From: Ruminococcus sp.
GTDB lineage: Bacteria; Bacillota; Clostridia; Oscillospirales; Ruminococcaceae
Assembly: GCA_017460665.1 (NCBI GenBank)
Contig: JAFUAO010000010.1
Location: 1 to 64,000, forward strand
Direction: 5' to 3'
Length of the DNA: 64,000 bases
Positions 17,244-25,917 of the stretch are shown here, in pieces. Under the pieces are notes generated by a model. It worked only from the letters and a program-made list of their open reading frames with translations, was not told the DNA's origin and did no database searches. Position numbers and translations under genes: made by a program. Position 1 is the stretch's first letter, and each line of letters opens with the position of its first letter.

Positions 17244-19079
17244 ATGAAAGACCGTAATGATCTCAGCAGGCAGGTCATCAAGTTCGCTGCTGTCAGCCTT
17301 CTTCTCCTGCTGCTGTTCAACGCTGTGGTCATGCCTATGCTCACTAACGCCAGCATCACTAAGACAGACTACAACTTCTTCCTGGAGCAGGTGGACCAGG
17401 GCAATGTCTCGAAAGTCAGCATCTCCGGCGATGAGATCCGCTTCGCTGTTACGGAAGAGGACGGCGGCGAGAAGGTGTATTCCACCGGCAAAATGGACGA
17501 CCCTGAGCTGGTAACAAGGCTCCACGACAAGGGCGGGATCACATTTTCTGAAAATATAAAGCAGCACAGCAGTATCCTCACGGAGTTTTTGGTGGGCTGG
17601 GTGCTGCCGCTGGTGTTCTTCGCTGTGCTGTGGAACGTGCTGTTCAAGGGCCTCGGCAAGCGTATGGGCGGCATGGGCAACGCCATGAGCTTCGGCAAGA
17701 GCAACGCTAAGATCTACGTCAAGGCCCAGACCGGCAAGACCTTCTCAGATGTGGCCGGTCAGGACGAGGCCAAGGAGGCTCTGGTGGAGATCGTGGACTT
17801 CCTCCACGACCCGGACAAGTACACTCAGATCGGTGCGAGCCTTCCCAAGGGAGCTCTCCTTGTAGGGCCTCCTGGTACCGGAAAGACCCTTCTGGCTCAG
17901 GCAGTCGCCGGAGAAGCCAACGTCCCCTTCTTCTCGATCTCAGGCTCTGAGTTCGTGGAGATGTTCGTGGGCATGGGCGCTGCTAAGGTGAGAGACCTGT
18001 TCAAGCAGGCCAACGAGAAGGCGCCCTGTATCGTTTTCATCGACGAGATAGATACCATCGGCAAGAAGCGTGACGGCAGCTTCAGCGGCAATGACGAGCG
18101 TGAGCAGACACTCAACCAGCTCCTGACCGAAATGGACGGCTTCGACGGCAGAAAGGGCGTTGTGATCCTTGCGGCCACCAATCGGCCTGAGTCCCTTGAC
18201 CCGGCCCTCCTGCGCCCGGGACGCTTCGACAGGCGTATCCCGGCGGAGCTGCCAGATCTTGGGGGACGTGAGGCGATCCTGAAGGTCCACGGCTCAAAGG
18301 TCAAAACTGAGCCCTACATCGACTACAACGCCATCGCAAGGGCTACTGCCGGCGCCTCAGGCGCTGAGCTGGCCAACATCATCAACGAGGCTGCCCTGAG
18401 AGCTGTACGCAGCGGCAGGAGCCTTGTCTCTCAGCAGGATCTGGAGGAGAGCGTTGAGGTGGTCATCGCAGGCTATCAGAGGAAGAACGCCGTGATCTCC
18501 CAGAAGGAAAAGGAGATCATCGCTTACCATGAGATCGGTCATGCTCTTGTGGCGGCTATGCAGAAGAACTCCGCTCCCGTCCACAAGATCACCATTATCC
18601 CCCGTACCAGCGGCGCTCTGGGCTACACCATGCAGGTGGACGAGGGCGAGAAGTTCCTTATGACAAAGGACGAGGCCCTTGCTCGGATCGCCACTCTCAC
18701 AGGCGGCAGGAGCGCCGAGGAGCTGATCTTCAACACCTGCACCAGCGGCGCCTCTAACGACATCGAGCAGGCTACTAAGCTGGCACGGGCCATGGTCACT
18801 CGCTACGGCATGAGCTCAGGCTTCGACATGATCGCTCTTGAGACCGTGGGCAGCAAGTATCTGGGCGGAGACACCTCACTTGCCTGCTCCCCCGAAACTG
18901 CCGCTAAGATCGACGATGAGGTCAACGCTATCGTGCGGAAGTCTCATGAGAAGGCCCTCTCTATCCTCTCAGAAAACGTGGCAAAGCTCCACGAGCTGGC
19001 ACACTTCCTGCTGGAGAAGGAGACTATCACAGGCGAGGAATTCATGGCGATCCTCGGCAAACAGCCTGCCACTGTCTGA
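17244..19079 (+). CDS. ftsH: ATP-dependent zinc metalloprotease FtsH
   Basis: 611 residues. A hexameric membrane protease that degrades misfolded membrane proteins and some regulators. The start is ATG 17244 behind AAAGGAG; the longer in-frame extension has no ribosome site. Two transmembrane helices (about residues 12-32 and 113-133) flank a small outer domain. The AAA+ domain has Walker A GPPGTGKT, Walker [13 protein letters not shown], and the second region of homology [20 protein letters not shown]. The zinc site is HEIGHA with a downstream Glu/Asp. The C-terminus is short. It has its own promoter and terminator, so it is a single-gene unit. Confidence 0.95.
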   Translation: MKDRNDLSRQVIKFAAVSLLLLLLFNAVVMPMLTNASITKTDYNFFLEQVDQGNVSKVSISGDEIRFAVTEEDGGEKVYSTGKMDDPELVTRLHDKGGITFSENIKQHSSILTEFLVGWVLPLVFFAVLWNVLFKGLGKRMGGMGNAMSFGKSNAKIYVKAQTGKTFSDVAGQDEAKEALVEIVDFLHDPDKYTQIGASLPKGALLVGPPGTGKTLLAQAVAGEANVPFFSISGSEFVEMFVGMGAAKVRDLFKQANEKAPCIVFIDEIDTIGKKRDGSFSGNDEREQTLNQLLTEMDGFDGRKGVVILAATNRPESLDPALLRPGRFDRRIPAELPDLGGREAILKVHGSKVKTEPYIDYNAIARATAGASGAELANIINEAALRAVRSGRSLVSQQDLEESVEVVIAGYQRKNAVISQKEKEIIAYHEIGHALVAAMQKNSAPVHKITIIPRTSGALGYTMQVDEGEKFLMTKDEALARIATLTGGRSAEELIFNTCTSGASNDIEQATKLARAMVTRYGMSSGFDMIALETVGSKYLGGDTSLACSPETAAKIDDEVNAIVRKSHEKALSILSENVAKLHELAHFLLEKETITGEEFMAILGKQPATV

Positions 19080-19092
19080 CAGGCTTATACAA

Positions 19093-19128
19093 AAAATCCC
19101 GGCAAAGCTCCTGCTTTATCGGGATTTT
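19093..19128 (+). terminator. Terminator after ftsH
   Basis: AAAATCCCG and CGGGATTTT arms with an inner AAAGC/GCTTT pairing, ending in TTTTG. Confidence 0.8.
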
Positions 19129-19149
19129 GCTGTTTTTGCGGAAAAAGCC

Positions 19150-19178
19150 TTGACTTGACCGGAAGAATGTGCAATAAT
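19150..19178 (+). promoter_or_regulatory. Promoter for the small exporter gene
   Basis: TTGACT (19150-19155), 17-bp spacer, AATAAT (19173-19178), 39 bp before the ATG. Confidence 0.55.
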
Positions 19179-19217
19179 TATTGTTGGTGTAAAAATCTGA
19201 CGAAAGCGAGACTAGAA

Positions 19218-19694
19218 ATGAAAAAGTATATCCTCACTCTTCTTATATCAATGGTGCCCATCTTAGAGCTCCGTGGCGGTATCCCGTTCGGCGTTGGCAT
19301 GGGAGTTCCGTGGAAGCAGGCCGTTCTCATCTGTATGATCGGCAATATGATCCCCGTGCCGTTTGTTTTCTTCTTCGCAAGAAAGATCCTTGAATGGGGA
19401 GCTGACAAGCCCGTTATCGGGAAGTTCTTCACATGGTGCCTTGAAAAGGGCCACCACGGCGGAGAAAAGCTCAAGGAAAAGGCCGGAAGAGGTATGTTCT
19501 GGGCGCTGCTGCTGTTCGTAGGTATCCCCCTCCCCGGTACAGGCGCATGGACCGGCACTCTGGCGGCAAGCCTGCTGGATCTTGATTTCAAGAAGAGCAT
19601 CGTGGCCGTTATGCTGGGAGTCTGCCTTGCAGCTATCATCATCACTGTCCTCACTCTGCTGGGCTTCGGCGCCTTCACAGCAGTTACAAAGTGA
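19218..19694 (+). CDS. Small multidrug export protein family (COG2426) membrane protein
   Basis: 158 residues, start ATG 19218 chosen because it gives a typical membrane-protein N-terminus (MKKYILTLLISMVP); the ribosome site is weak. The family motif ELRGGIPFG lies near residue 17, followed by helices containing MIGNMIPVPFVFFFA, the LLLFVGIPLPGTGAWTGTLA segment and a C-terminal helix. The E-L-R-G-x-I-P and G-I-P-L-P-G-T-G-A-W-T-G repeats are diagnostic of this DedA-distant family. Despite the name, substrates are unproven. Single-gene unit with its own terminator. Confidence 0.82.
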   Translation: MKKYILTLLISMVPILELRGGIPFGVGMGVPWKQAVLICMIGNMIPVPFVFFFARKILEWGADKPVIGKFFTWCLEKGHHGGEKLKEKAGRGMFWALLLFVGIPLPGTGAWTGTLAASLLDLDFKKSIVAVMLGVCLAAIIITVLTLLGFGAFTAVTK

Positions 19695-19714
19695 GCTTAG
19701 AGCACATAAGCTAC

Positions 19715-19742
19715 GCCCCGGAGATCTTCTCCGGGGCTTTGT
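19715..19742 (+). terminator. Terminator after the small exporter gene
   Basis: Stem GCCCCGGAGA (19715-19724) / TCTCCGGGGC (19728-19737) with a short TCT loop, then TTTG. Confidence 0.75.
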
Positions 19743-19810
19743 TGCACCTATCCCCTTTTTCCCGAGTGTACTGTATGAAAGCGTGATCATGCTTGAAAGG
19801 AGGCTCAGAT

Positions 19811-20374
19811 ATGACCGACGAAGAATACCGCCAGCTCATGGAGAGCTCCCCTCAGAAGGCTCAGCGGGCGCTGTTCGATGAGTACTTCCCATACGTTTTC
19901 GCCATAGTCGCCGGCAGACTTAGGAGCTGCGCCTCCCGTGAGGACGTGGACGAGTGTACGGCGGACGTTTTCTCGGAGGTCTTCCTGTACCTTGACAGGG
20001 CCTCCTCCCACGAAGGCGAGCTCCGTGGGATCGTGGGGACTATCGCAAGGAACCGCTCGATCGACGCCTTCCGGCGGCTCTCAGGAAAGAGCGGCATGAC
20101 CGTTCCCTTAGAGGAGGCCCTTGACCGGCCTAGCCCTCAGGAGGGCCCCCTAGATCAGGCTGAGCGCAGAGAGCTGAGACAGATCCTGCTGAGGAAGATC
20201 GGCGAGCTGGGCTCACCTGACAGTACGATCGTGCTGGAGAGCTACTTCTTCGGGAGGACCTCCAAGGAGATCGGCAGGAGCCTCTCCATGACGCCGGCGG
20301 CAGTTCGTATGCGGCTGAGCCGGGCTATGAAAAAGCTCCGGGAAATGCTGGAAAAGGAGGATATAACACTATGA
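19811..20374 (+). CDS. ECF-type RNA polymerase sigma factor
   Basis: 187 residues, start ATG 19811 behind AAAGGAGG. Region 2 spans about 20-90 with ALFDEYFPYVFAIVAGRL, VDECTADVFSEVFLYLDR and TIARNRSIDAFRR (the -10 recognition helix). Region 4 near the C-terminus has VLESYFFGRTSKEIGRSLSM followed by TPAAVRMRLSRAMKKLRE. It is translationally coupled by a 4-bp ATGA overlap to a membrane protein that is its probable anti-sigma factor. Likely responds to an envelope signal. I could not identify a self-regulated promoter. Confidence 0.92.
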   Translation: MTDEEYRQLMESSPQKAQRALFDEYFPYVFAIVAGRLRSCASREDVDECTADVFSEVFLYLDRASSHEGELRGIVGTIARNRSIDAFRRLSGKSGMTVPLEEALDRPSPQEGPLDQAERRELRQILLRKIGELGSPDSTIVLESYFFGRTSKEIGRSLSMTPAAVRMRLSRAMKKLREMLEKEDITL

Positions 20375-21597
20375 AAAGGATAGACAGGGATATTTTTGAG
20401 GACATGGATCAGGAGGAGGCTCGGCAGCTCAGCCGGCTCCTTCCTGAGGCTGACAAAAAGGAAAAGGACCGGATCTTCCGCATGAGCAGAAAGCTCTATG
20501 AGGCAAAGACCGCCGGCGACAGCGTTACCGGTGTTGAGGTCATCAGCAGAAAGAAGAGCTTCCGGCGCTGGGCAGGGCTGGCGGCGTGCATGGCGCTCAT
20601 TGCCGGGATCGGGGGAGCTGCTTTCGCAATGAGGCCTCAGCCCTCTCAGGAGCTCTCAGAGGCTCCGGAGATCTCCGCTGAGCCTGTTACCGAGGAAGAG
20701 CCTGCCACAGAGCCGGAGCAAAGTGCTGAGGAGCCTGCTGAGGAAGTGTACGTCCCACAGCTCCAGCTCCACGAGGCCGCTCCCTATGCAGAGACTCTTG
20801 AGGAGGCTGAGGCTCTCATGCAGGAGCACTCCCACCTTATCCCCTGGAATCAGCGCAGGGGCATCGACACCGACTACTACGCCGGACTGCTCATGTCCGA
20901 GGACTACGATCTGAACTGCCTTGAGGCAAAGAGCTATATCTACCATATACTGCTCAACAGCCAGCTCTACTACAGCACCGCCAAGGGCTCCTTGGTCATC
21001 ACCTTTGACACCTATGAGAGCTCAGACAGCGAGGCCGCATACACCGATTTTCAGGTGGATATGGACGCTCAGGAGACCTTCGAGGACGTCACCTTTTCCA
21101 GAGGCGGCAGCCTCCAGTACTACGCCTATGACGACAAGATCATCCATACACTGGCTGGTATGCAGTATCAGAGCTCATTCCACAACAAGGATAGGTATTT
21201 CAACTACATCGAGGACAACTACTGCCACATCGACATCGCTCCCCCGGACAACGGCCTGACCGGTCACAGCGGCTCAAATGCGTTCATGTACGACAGCCAG
21301 GCTCTGCTGGTGCCGAGCCAGTACGCAACGGGTATGCTCATGGACTTCGATAGCTGGCAGGTGACCGGCCATGGGAACGAGATCGGCCGGGACTGCGTCT
21401 ACATCAGCGGAACATGGCGTGACGCCGACTTCACCATGACCGTGGACGTGAACACCGGGATCCTGCTGAGCATCTACAGCAGCACAGACCCTCTCATCGA
21501 CATTCGTATGACTTCCCTGGAGGTCGATGTGCCTCTGGAGCGTGTAGAGTTCGACCCCACCGGCTACACGGAGGTGGATCTTCACTCCCTGCAATAA
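20371..21597 (+). CDS. Probable membrane anti-sigma factor with large outer sensor domain
   Basis: 408 residues. The first ~65 residues are charged and cytosolic (RDIFEDMDQEEARQLSRLLP), a single helix follows (about 66-88), then a Glu/Pro-rich spacer and a ~260-residue outer domain rich in beta-strand patterns and aromatic residues. The domain plan fits an anti-sigma factor with an RseB/LolA-like sensor, but no zinc-binding HxxxCxxC motif is present in the cytosolic part. Assignment depends mainly on the overlap with the ECF sigma gene. Alternative: a sigma-linked lipid- or wall-sensing protein of another kind. Confidence 0.7.
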   Translation: MKRIDRDIFEDMDQEEARQLSRLLPEADKKEKDRIFRMSRKLYEAKTAGDSVTGVEVISRKKSFRRWAGLAACMALIAGIGGAAFAMRPQPSQELSEAPEISAEPVTEEEPATEPEQSAEEPAEEVYVPQLQLHEAAPYAETLEEAEALMQEHSHLIPWNQRRGIDTDYYAGLLMSEDYDLNCLEAKSYIYHILLNSQLYYSTAKGSLVITFDTYESSDSEAAYTDFQVDMDAQETFEDVTFSRGGSLQYYAYDDKIIHTLAGMQYQSSFHNKDRYFNYIEDNYCHIDIAPPDNGLTGHSGSNAFMYDSQALLVPSQYATGMLMDFDSWQVTGHGNEIGRDCVYISGTWRDADFTMTVDVNTGILLSIYSSTDPLIDIRMTSLEVDVPLERVEFDPTGYTEVDLHSLQ

Positions 21598-21628
21598 AGG
21601 ACCCTATGAGTGCCGGGAACCCTGACTA

Positions 21629-21657
21629 TTGATTTTTCCGGAAAGATGGTGTATAAT
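21629..21657 (+). promoter_or_regulatory. Promoter for the flavin reductase gene
   Basis: TTGATT (21629-21634), 17-bp spacer, TATAAT (21652-21657), 30 bp before the ATG. Confidence 0.7.
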
Positions 21658-21687
21658 TATATCAATAAAACTACGGGAGGTCATATC

Positions 21688-22305
21688 ATGAAAGTCCTTA
21701 TCATCAACGGAAGTCCACGCAGCGGCGGAAACATCGACACTGCTCTCAAGGAGATCACCGGCGTCTTCGAGAAGGAGGGCATCGAGGCTGAGGTCGTTCG
21801 GGTGGGCAACAAAAATATCCGGGGCTGTATCGCCTGCAACGTCTGTTCCACCAAGGGCCAGTGCGCCTTCGACGATGCCGTCAACGAGCTGGCGCCTAAA
21901 TTCCAGGAGGCCGACGGTCTGATCGTGGCGTCGCCGGTGTATTACGCCTCGGCCAACGCTACCCTCATCGCCTGCCTTGACAGGCTCTTCTACAGCACCC
22001 ATTTCGACAAGACCATGAAGGTGGGCGCAAGCGTCGTCTGTGCAAGGCGAGGCGGCTGCTCGGCCACATTCGATGAGCTGAACAAATACTTCACGATCTG
22101 CGGTATGCCGGTGGCCTCTAGCCAGTACTGGAACAGCGTCCACGGCTGCGCTAAGGGAGAGTCGGCTCAGGACGCAGAGGGCCTTCAGACCATGCGTACA
22201 CTTGCAAGGAATATGTCCTTCCTGATGAAGAGCATAGCTCTTGGCAAGGAAAAATTCGGCCTCCCGGAGACCGAGCCGGAGCACCAGCAGACCAACTTCG
22301 TCTAA
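21688..22305 (+). CDS. NAD(P)H-dependent FMN oxidoreductase (flavodoxin-fold, iron-sulfur flavoprotein-like)
   Basis: 205 residues, start ATG 21688 behind GGGAGG. The FMN phosphate loop is NGSPRSGGNID near residue 8, and the ring-binding SPVYYASANATLIACLDR follows. A Cys cluster CIACNVCSTKGQC (about residues 47-59) resembles iron-sulfur flavoproteins of anaerobes, where such cysteines hold a cluster; here it could bind iron-sulfur or act in redox. Single gene with its own promoter and terminator. Electron partner unknown. Confidence 0.85.
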   Translation: MKVLIINGSPRSGGNIDTALKEITGVFEKEGIEAEVVRVGNKNIRGCIACNVCSTKGQCAFDDAVNELAPKFQEADGLIVASPVYYASANATLIACLDRLFYSTHFDKTMKVGASVVCARRGGCSATFDELNKYFTICGMPVASSQYWNSVHGCAKGESAQDAEGLQTMRTLARNMSFLMKSIALGKEKFGLPETEPEHQQTNFV

Positions 22306-22312
22306 AGAAAAA

Positions 22313-22349
22313 AGCTGCCGCAGTCACCTGACCACGGCAGCTCTTTCAT
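22313..22349 (+). terminator. Terminator after the flavin reductase gene
   Basis: Stem AGCTGCCG (22313-22320) / CGGCAGCT (22335-22342), then CTTTCATTTT. It may also serve the convergent permease gene. Confidence 0.7.
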
Positions 22350-22361
22350 TTTACAGGCATT

Positions 22362-23723
22362 TTACAGGAAAATGTATTTCAGTATGAACAGCACCGCCAG
22401 AACATACATGATCGGGTCGATGCTCTTTTTCTTTCCGCAGATCAGGTTGATGATCACATAGGAGATCACACCGATCGAGATGCCCTCGGAAATGCTGTAG
22501 AACAGCGGCATTGCGATGATGCATAGGTATGCAGGTATCGCCTCGGAGTAGCTGCTCTCGGCGAACTTGATCTCAGTGATCGTGCTGAACATCAGGAAGC
22601 CTACAAGGATCAGCGCAGGAGCCGTCGCAAAGGAGGGGATCGCTACGAAGATCGGTGCGAAGAACATGGACAGCAGGAAGAGTATGGCCGTCGTGAGAGC
22701 GGTAAGGCCGGTCCTTCCGCCGGCTGCGACTCCTGCTGAGGACTCGACGAATGTGGTAGTGGTGGAGGTACCGAGGACTGCTCCGGCTGAGGTGGCAACG
22801 GCGTCTGCCATGAGCGCAGGCTTGATCGCCGGGAGCTTGCCGTTCTTGTCCAGCATATCGGCCTTGGTCGCAACGCCGATCAGAGTTCCCAGAGTGTCGA
22901 AGAGGTCAACGAAGAGGAAGGAGAAGATCACCACGATGAAGTTGAATATGCCCACACTGTCGAAGCTGACGTTGAAGCACTGGCCAAAGGTCTCGCCCAG
23001 CTTGGAGAAATCGGTCATGGTGAAGCTGGGGAAGAGAGTGTAGGCTCCGGCATCGGGATCGGGAACGTAAAGCCCTACGCCCTGGCAGATCATGCCAAGG
23101 ATCCATGTGCCGAAGATACCGATCAGGATCGAGCCCTTCACCTTCTTGATGTAGAGAACGGCGGTGATCAGCAGTCCGATCAGCGCAAGGAGAGCGCAGA
23201 TGCCCTTGGTGTTGAAATCCTCACGGAAGTCCACCAGAGAAACAAGTGTGGCAGACTCTACTGCAAGGCCGGCGTTCTGGAGGCCGATAAAGGCGATGAA
23301 CAGGCCGATACCTACTGACACGGCCCTTTTCAGGGTCAGAGGGATCGAGTTGAATATCGCCTCACGGACGTTGGTGAGAGAGAGTATGATGAAGACTATG
23401 CCCTCGATGAACACCGCCAGCAGAGCCACCTGCCAGGGATAGCCCATTGAGCCGCAGACCGTATAGGCCATGAATGCGTTCAGTCCCATTCCGGCGGAGA
23501 GGGCAAAGGGCAGGTTCGCCATGAACGCCATGCAGGCCGTTCCGATAAATGAGGCCAGACAGGTCGCCAGCAGTACTGCCGTCCGGTCCATGCCGGCGTC
23601 AGAGAGCACGTTGGGGTTTACTGCAAGGATATACGCCATGGTCATGAAGGTGGTCAGACCGGCTGCGATCTCAGTCTTTAGGTCGGTCTTGTTTTCCTTC
23701 AGCTTAAATAATTTTTCCAGCAT
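22362..23723 (-). CDS. NCS2-family purine permease (AzgA/PbuG type)
   Basis: 453 residues with about 12-14 hydrophobic helices. Uptake of hypoxanthine, guanine or adenine by proton symport is expected from the family. Marks of the AzgA/PbuG branch are TEIAAGLTTFMTMAYILAVN, LPFALSAGMGLNAFMAYTV, and GTSTTTTFVESSAGVAAGGR with TGLTAL. Start ATG 23721-23723 behind GAGG. It begins 10 bp after hpt ends and must be co-transcribed with it: uptake plus phosphoribosylation form a purine salvage pair. No purine riboswitch is visible in front of the permease. Confidence 0.92.
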   Translation of the reverse strand: MLEKLFKLKENKTDLKTEIAAGLTTFMTMAYILAVNPNVLSDAGMDRTAVLLATCLASFIGTACMAFMANLPFALSAGMGLNAFMAYTVCGSMGYPWQVALLAVFIEGIVFIILSLTNVREAIFNSIPLTLKRAVSVGIGLFIAFIGLQNAGLAVESATLVSLVDFREDFNTKGICALLALIGLLITAVLYIKKVKGSILIGIFGTWILGMICQGVGLYVPDPDAGAYTLFPSFTMTDFSKLGETFGQCFNVSFDSVGIFNFIVVIFSFLFVDLFDTLGTLIGVATKADMLDKNGKLPAIKPALMADAVATSAGAVLGTSTTTTFVESSAGVAAGGRTGLTALTTAILFLLSMFFAPIFVAIPSFATAPALILVGFLMFSTITEIKFAESSYSEAIPAYLCIIAMPLFYSISEGISIGVISYVIINLICGKKKSIDPIMYVLAVLFILKYIFL

Positions 23724-23733
23724 GATGACTACC

Positions 23734-24282
23734 TCATTCCTTATATTCCGCAATATACGGAAGATTTCTGTAATACTCGCTGTAGTCCAGACCATAGCCG
23801 ATCACGAAGTGGTCCGGGATAGTGAAAAGTGCGTGATCCGGTCTCAGGTCAACGATCCTGCGGTCGGGCTTGTCCAGAAGGGTCACTACCCTAAGAGAGA
23901 GAGGCCCTCTTGCCTTCAAGAGCTCCACCACGTCCCGGAGGGTCCTTCCGGTGTCGATGATATCCTCCACGATCACCACGTTGTAGCCGCTGATGTCCTG
24001 GGAGAGATCCATGGTGATGTTGACGATGCCCGAGGACTTGGTGTCCTGATAGTAGCTCTTGGCCGCCATAAATCCGATCTCACAGGGAGACTTCACCGCA
24101 CGGCACAGATCTGACAAAAATACGAAGGAGCCCTTTAGTATGCTCACAAGGAGCATGGGGCGGCCGTCGTACCAGCTGTCTATCAGATCTCCTGCTTTGG
24201 CGATGGCCTCACGGATCTCCTCCTCTGAGATGAGGACACGGTTGATCCGGGAGGTGTAGACTTCGGTCTTGTGCAGTTCCAT
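23734..24282 (-). CDS. hpt: Hypoxanthine (guanine) phosphoribosyltransferase
   Basis: 182 residues. Converts hypoxanthine or guanine plus PRPP to IMP or GMP. The PRPP motif VVIVEDIIDTGRTL lies near residue 103, LVSILKGSFVFLSDL near 45, and KPDRRIVDLRPD later. Start ATG 24280-24282 is preferred because GGAG lies 8 bases before it; an in-frame ATG at 24303 lacks a good site. Promoter at 24355-24383. Heads the purine salvage operon. Confidence 0.93.
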   Translation of the reverse strand: MELHKTEVYTSRINRVLISEEEIREAIAKAGDLIDSWYDGRPMLLVSILKGSFVFLSDLCRAVKSPCEIGFMAAKSYYQDTKSSGIVNITMDLSQDISGYNVVIVEDIIDTGRTLRDVVELLKARGPLSLRVVTLLDKPDRRIVDLRPDHALFTIPDHFVIGYGLDYSEYYRNLPYIAEYKE

Positions 24283-24354
24283 AATATCAACTCCATTCTT
24301 CATTTCTGTCCGCTCTTTCCTGTTTCGGAGAGAGCACATATCGCTAACACAATA

Positions 24355-24383
24355 AGTATAACACGATCTCCTGTATAAGTCAA
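24355..24383 (-). promoter_or_regulatory. Promoter for hpt
   Basis: Minus strand TTGACT (24378-24383), 17-bp spacer, TATACT (24355-24360). Confidence 0.75.
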
Positions 24384-24506
24384 TCGGAGCCGGGGAATTT
24401 TTCCACAAGATGTTGTATCTTTGATCTGATCGTTCAAAATAGCTTTGGGCCTGCGGCAGGATGATCCGTATCAGTGGCAGGGGGCGCCTTCCCTCCCCTG
24501 CAAATA

Positions 24507-24535
24507 TTGACAAAGCACCCCTTTCATGATATGAT
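24507..24535 (+). promoter_or_regulatory. Promoter for the GH43 gene
   Basis: TTGACA (24507-24512), 17-bp spacer, TATGAT (24530-24535), 30 bp before the ATG. Confidence 0.75.
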
Positions 24536-24565
24536 GGTCTTATATTGAAAAACGGAGGTATTCTT

Positions 24566-25882
24566 ATGGCAAATCCCTTTCTCCCTCTCTGGGAATACAT
24601 CCCCGACGGCGAGCCCCGTGTCTTCGGCGACCGGGTCTACATCTACGGCTCCCATGACCGGCCCTCCTGCGAGTTCTTCTGCGACTATAAGCTGAAGGTC
24701 TGGTCAGCTCCCATAGACGACCTTGACAACTGGCAGTGCAGCGGCGTTTCCTTCCGCACAAGGAACGGCTCAGAGCCCAGCGATGTGCCTTGGACCGACC
24801 ACGAGCTCTACGCCCCCGACGTTGTGGAAAAGGACGGGAGATACTACCTCTACTCCTACATCGTGGGCTCAAAGGGAGCAGTTGCCGTCAGCGATAAGCC
24901 GGAGGGACCCTTCACCCTTTTAGGACAGTACATTTACAACGATGCCGACGCAGGCGACGACGGCATTTTCAACGACCCCGGCGTGCTGGTGGACGACGAC
25001 GGCTCAGTATACGTCTACTACGGCTTCGAGCGCTCACATTTCGGCCAGATCGACCCGGCCGATATGCGGACAGTGATCAGGGGCTCCTATTTGGCCGACC
25101 TTATCCCTCAGGGCAGCGAGCCGGAGGACTTCTTTGAGGCCAGCTCCCCCAGAAAGATCGGCGGCCGGTACTACCTGATCTACTCCCCACGCAATGGCAG
25201 TCAGCTCAGCTACGCCATTTCCGACAGTCCAAGGGGACCGTTCAAGCGCATGGGCCCGATCATCGACAACTCTGAGGACTACCCCGGCGGCAACGATCAC
25301 GGCTCCCTCTGCTGTATCGGCGGCCAGTGGTACATCTTCTACCACCGCATGACGAATGGCAGCATAATGTCAAGGCGTGCCTGTGCCGAGAGGGTCCAGA
25401 TCCTCCCTGACGGCTCTATCCCGAAGGTGGAGATGACCTCCCTGGGCTTCAGCTCCTCCCTCGACCCGTACAAGGAAACTCCGGCAGAGATCGCCTGCGT
25501 GCTGAAGGGAGGCTGTCTTATCACCGAGAAGGACGTACTGACCCGTGAGGTGACGGCGATCAAGACCGGCGCTGTGATCGGCTATCGGTATTTCGATTTC
25601 GGAGAGGACTTCTCCGGCTCGCCGCTGACGCTGTGCCTTAAAACAAGCGGACGAGGCATGATCTCTGACGTACACATCATTTTAGACGACCCGGACAGCG
25701 GCCGAGAGATAGGCGTTTGCCGTGTGGAGGCCGGCGACGGGATCTTACGGGCGAAGCTGCCCTCAGTCACCGGGCGGCACGCTGTATTCTTCCGGGCAGA
25801 GCACATATACAAGGACTGGTGGAGCCATGCCTTCGCCGACCGTGAGCTCTTCGGGCTGATCTCATTCCTGTTCCTGAAATAA
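24566..25882 (+). CDS. Glycoside hydrolase family 43 (beta-xylosidase/arabinofuranosidase-like), intracellular
   Basis: 438 residues, start ATG 24566 behind GGAGG. A five-bladed GH43 domain occupies about 1-300: N-terminal NPFLPLWEYIPDGEPRVF with YIYGSHD, then HELYAPDVV (Asp that tunes the acid) and FFEASSPRKIGG (candidate general acid Glu). The last ~125 residues look like a beta-sandwich accessory domain. There is no signal peptide, so it should cleave short oligosaccharides imported into the cell, such as xylo- or arabino-oligomers. Single gene with its own promoter. Exact sugar not determinable. Confidence 0.85.
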   Translation: MANPFLPLWEYIPDGEPRVFGDRVYIYGSHDRPSCEFFCDYKLKVWSAPIDDLDNWQCSGVSFRTRNGSEPSDVPWTDHELYAPDVVEKDGRYYLYSYIVGSKGAVAVSDKPEGPFTLLGQYIYNDADAGDDGIFNDPGVLVDDDGSVYVYYGFERSHFGQIDPADMRTVIRGSYLADLIPQGSEPEDFFEASSPRKIGGRYYLIYSPRNGSQLSYAISDSPRGPFKRMGPIIDNSEDYPGGNDHGSLCCIGGQWYIFYHRMTNGSIMSRRACAERVQILPDGSIPKVEMTSLGFSSSLDPYKETPAEIACVLKGGCLITEKDVLTREVTAIKTGAVIGYRYFDFGEDFSGSPLTLCLKTSGRGMISDVHIILDDPDSGREIGVCRVEAGDGILRAKLPSVTGRHAVFFRAEHIYKDWWSHAFADRELFGLISFLFLK

Positions 25883-25886
25883 GAAA

Positions 25887-25917
25887 AAGGCTGTGCAAAT
25901 GCACAGCCTTGCTTTTT
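25887..25917. terminator. Bidirectional terminator between convergent GH43 and PBP genes
   Basis: Perfect inverted repeat AAGGCTGTGC (25887-25896) / GCACAGCCTT (25901-25910) with an AAAT loop; T-rich on the plus strand and A-rich upstream, so it can work both ways. Confidence 0.88.

Noticed and set aside
23724-23733. Purine riboswitch before the permease
   Set aside because: Only 10 bp separate hpt and the permease gene; no aptamer fits, and the hpt leader also shows none.
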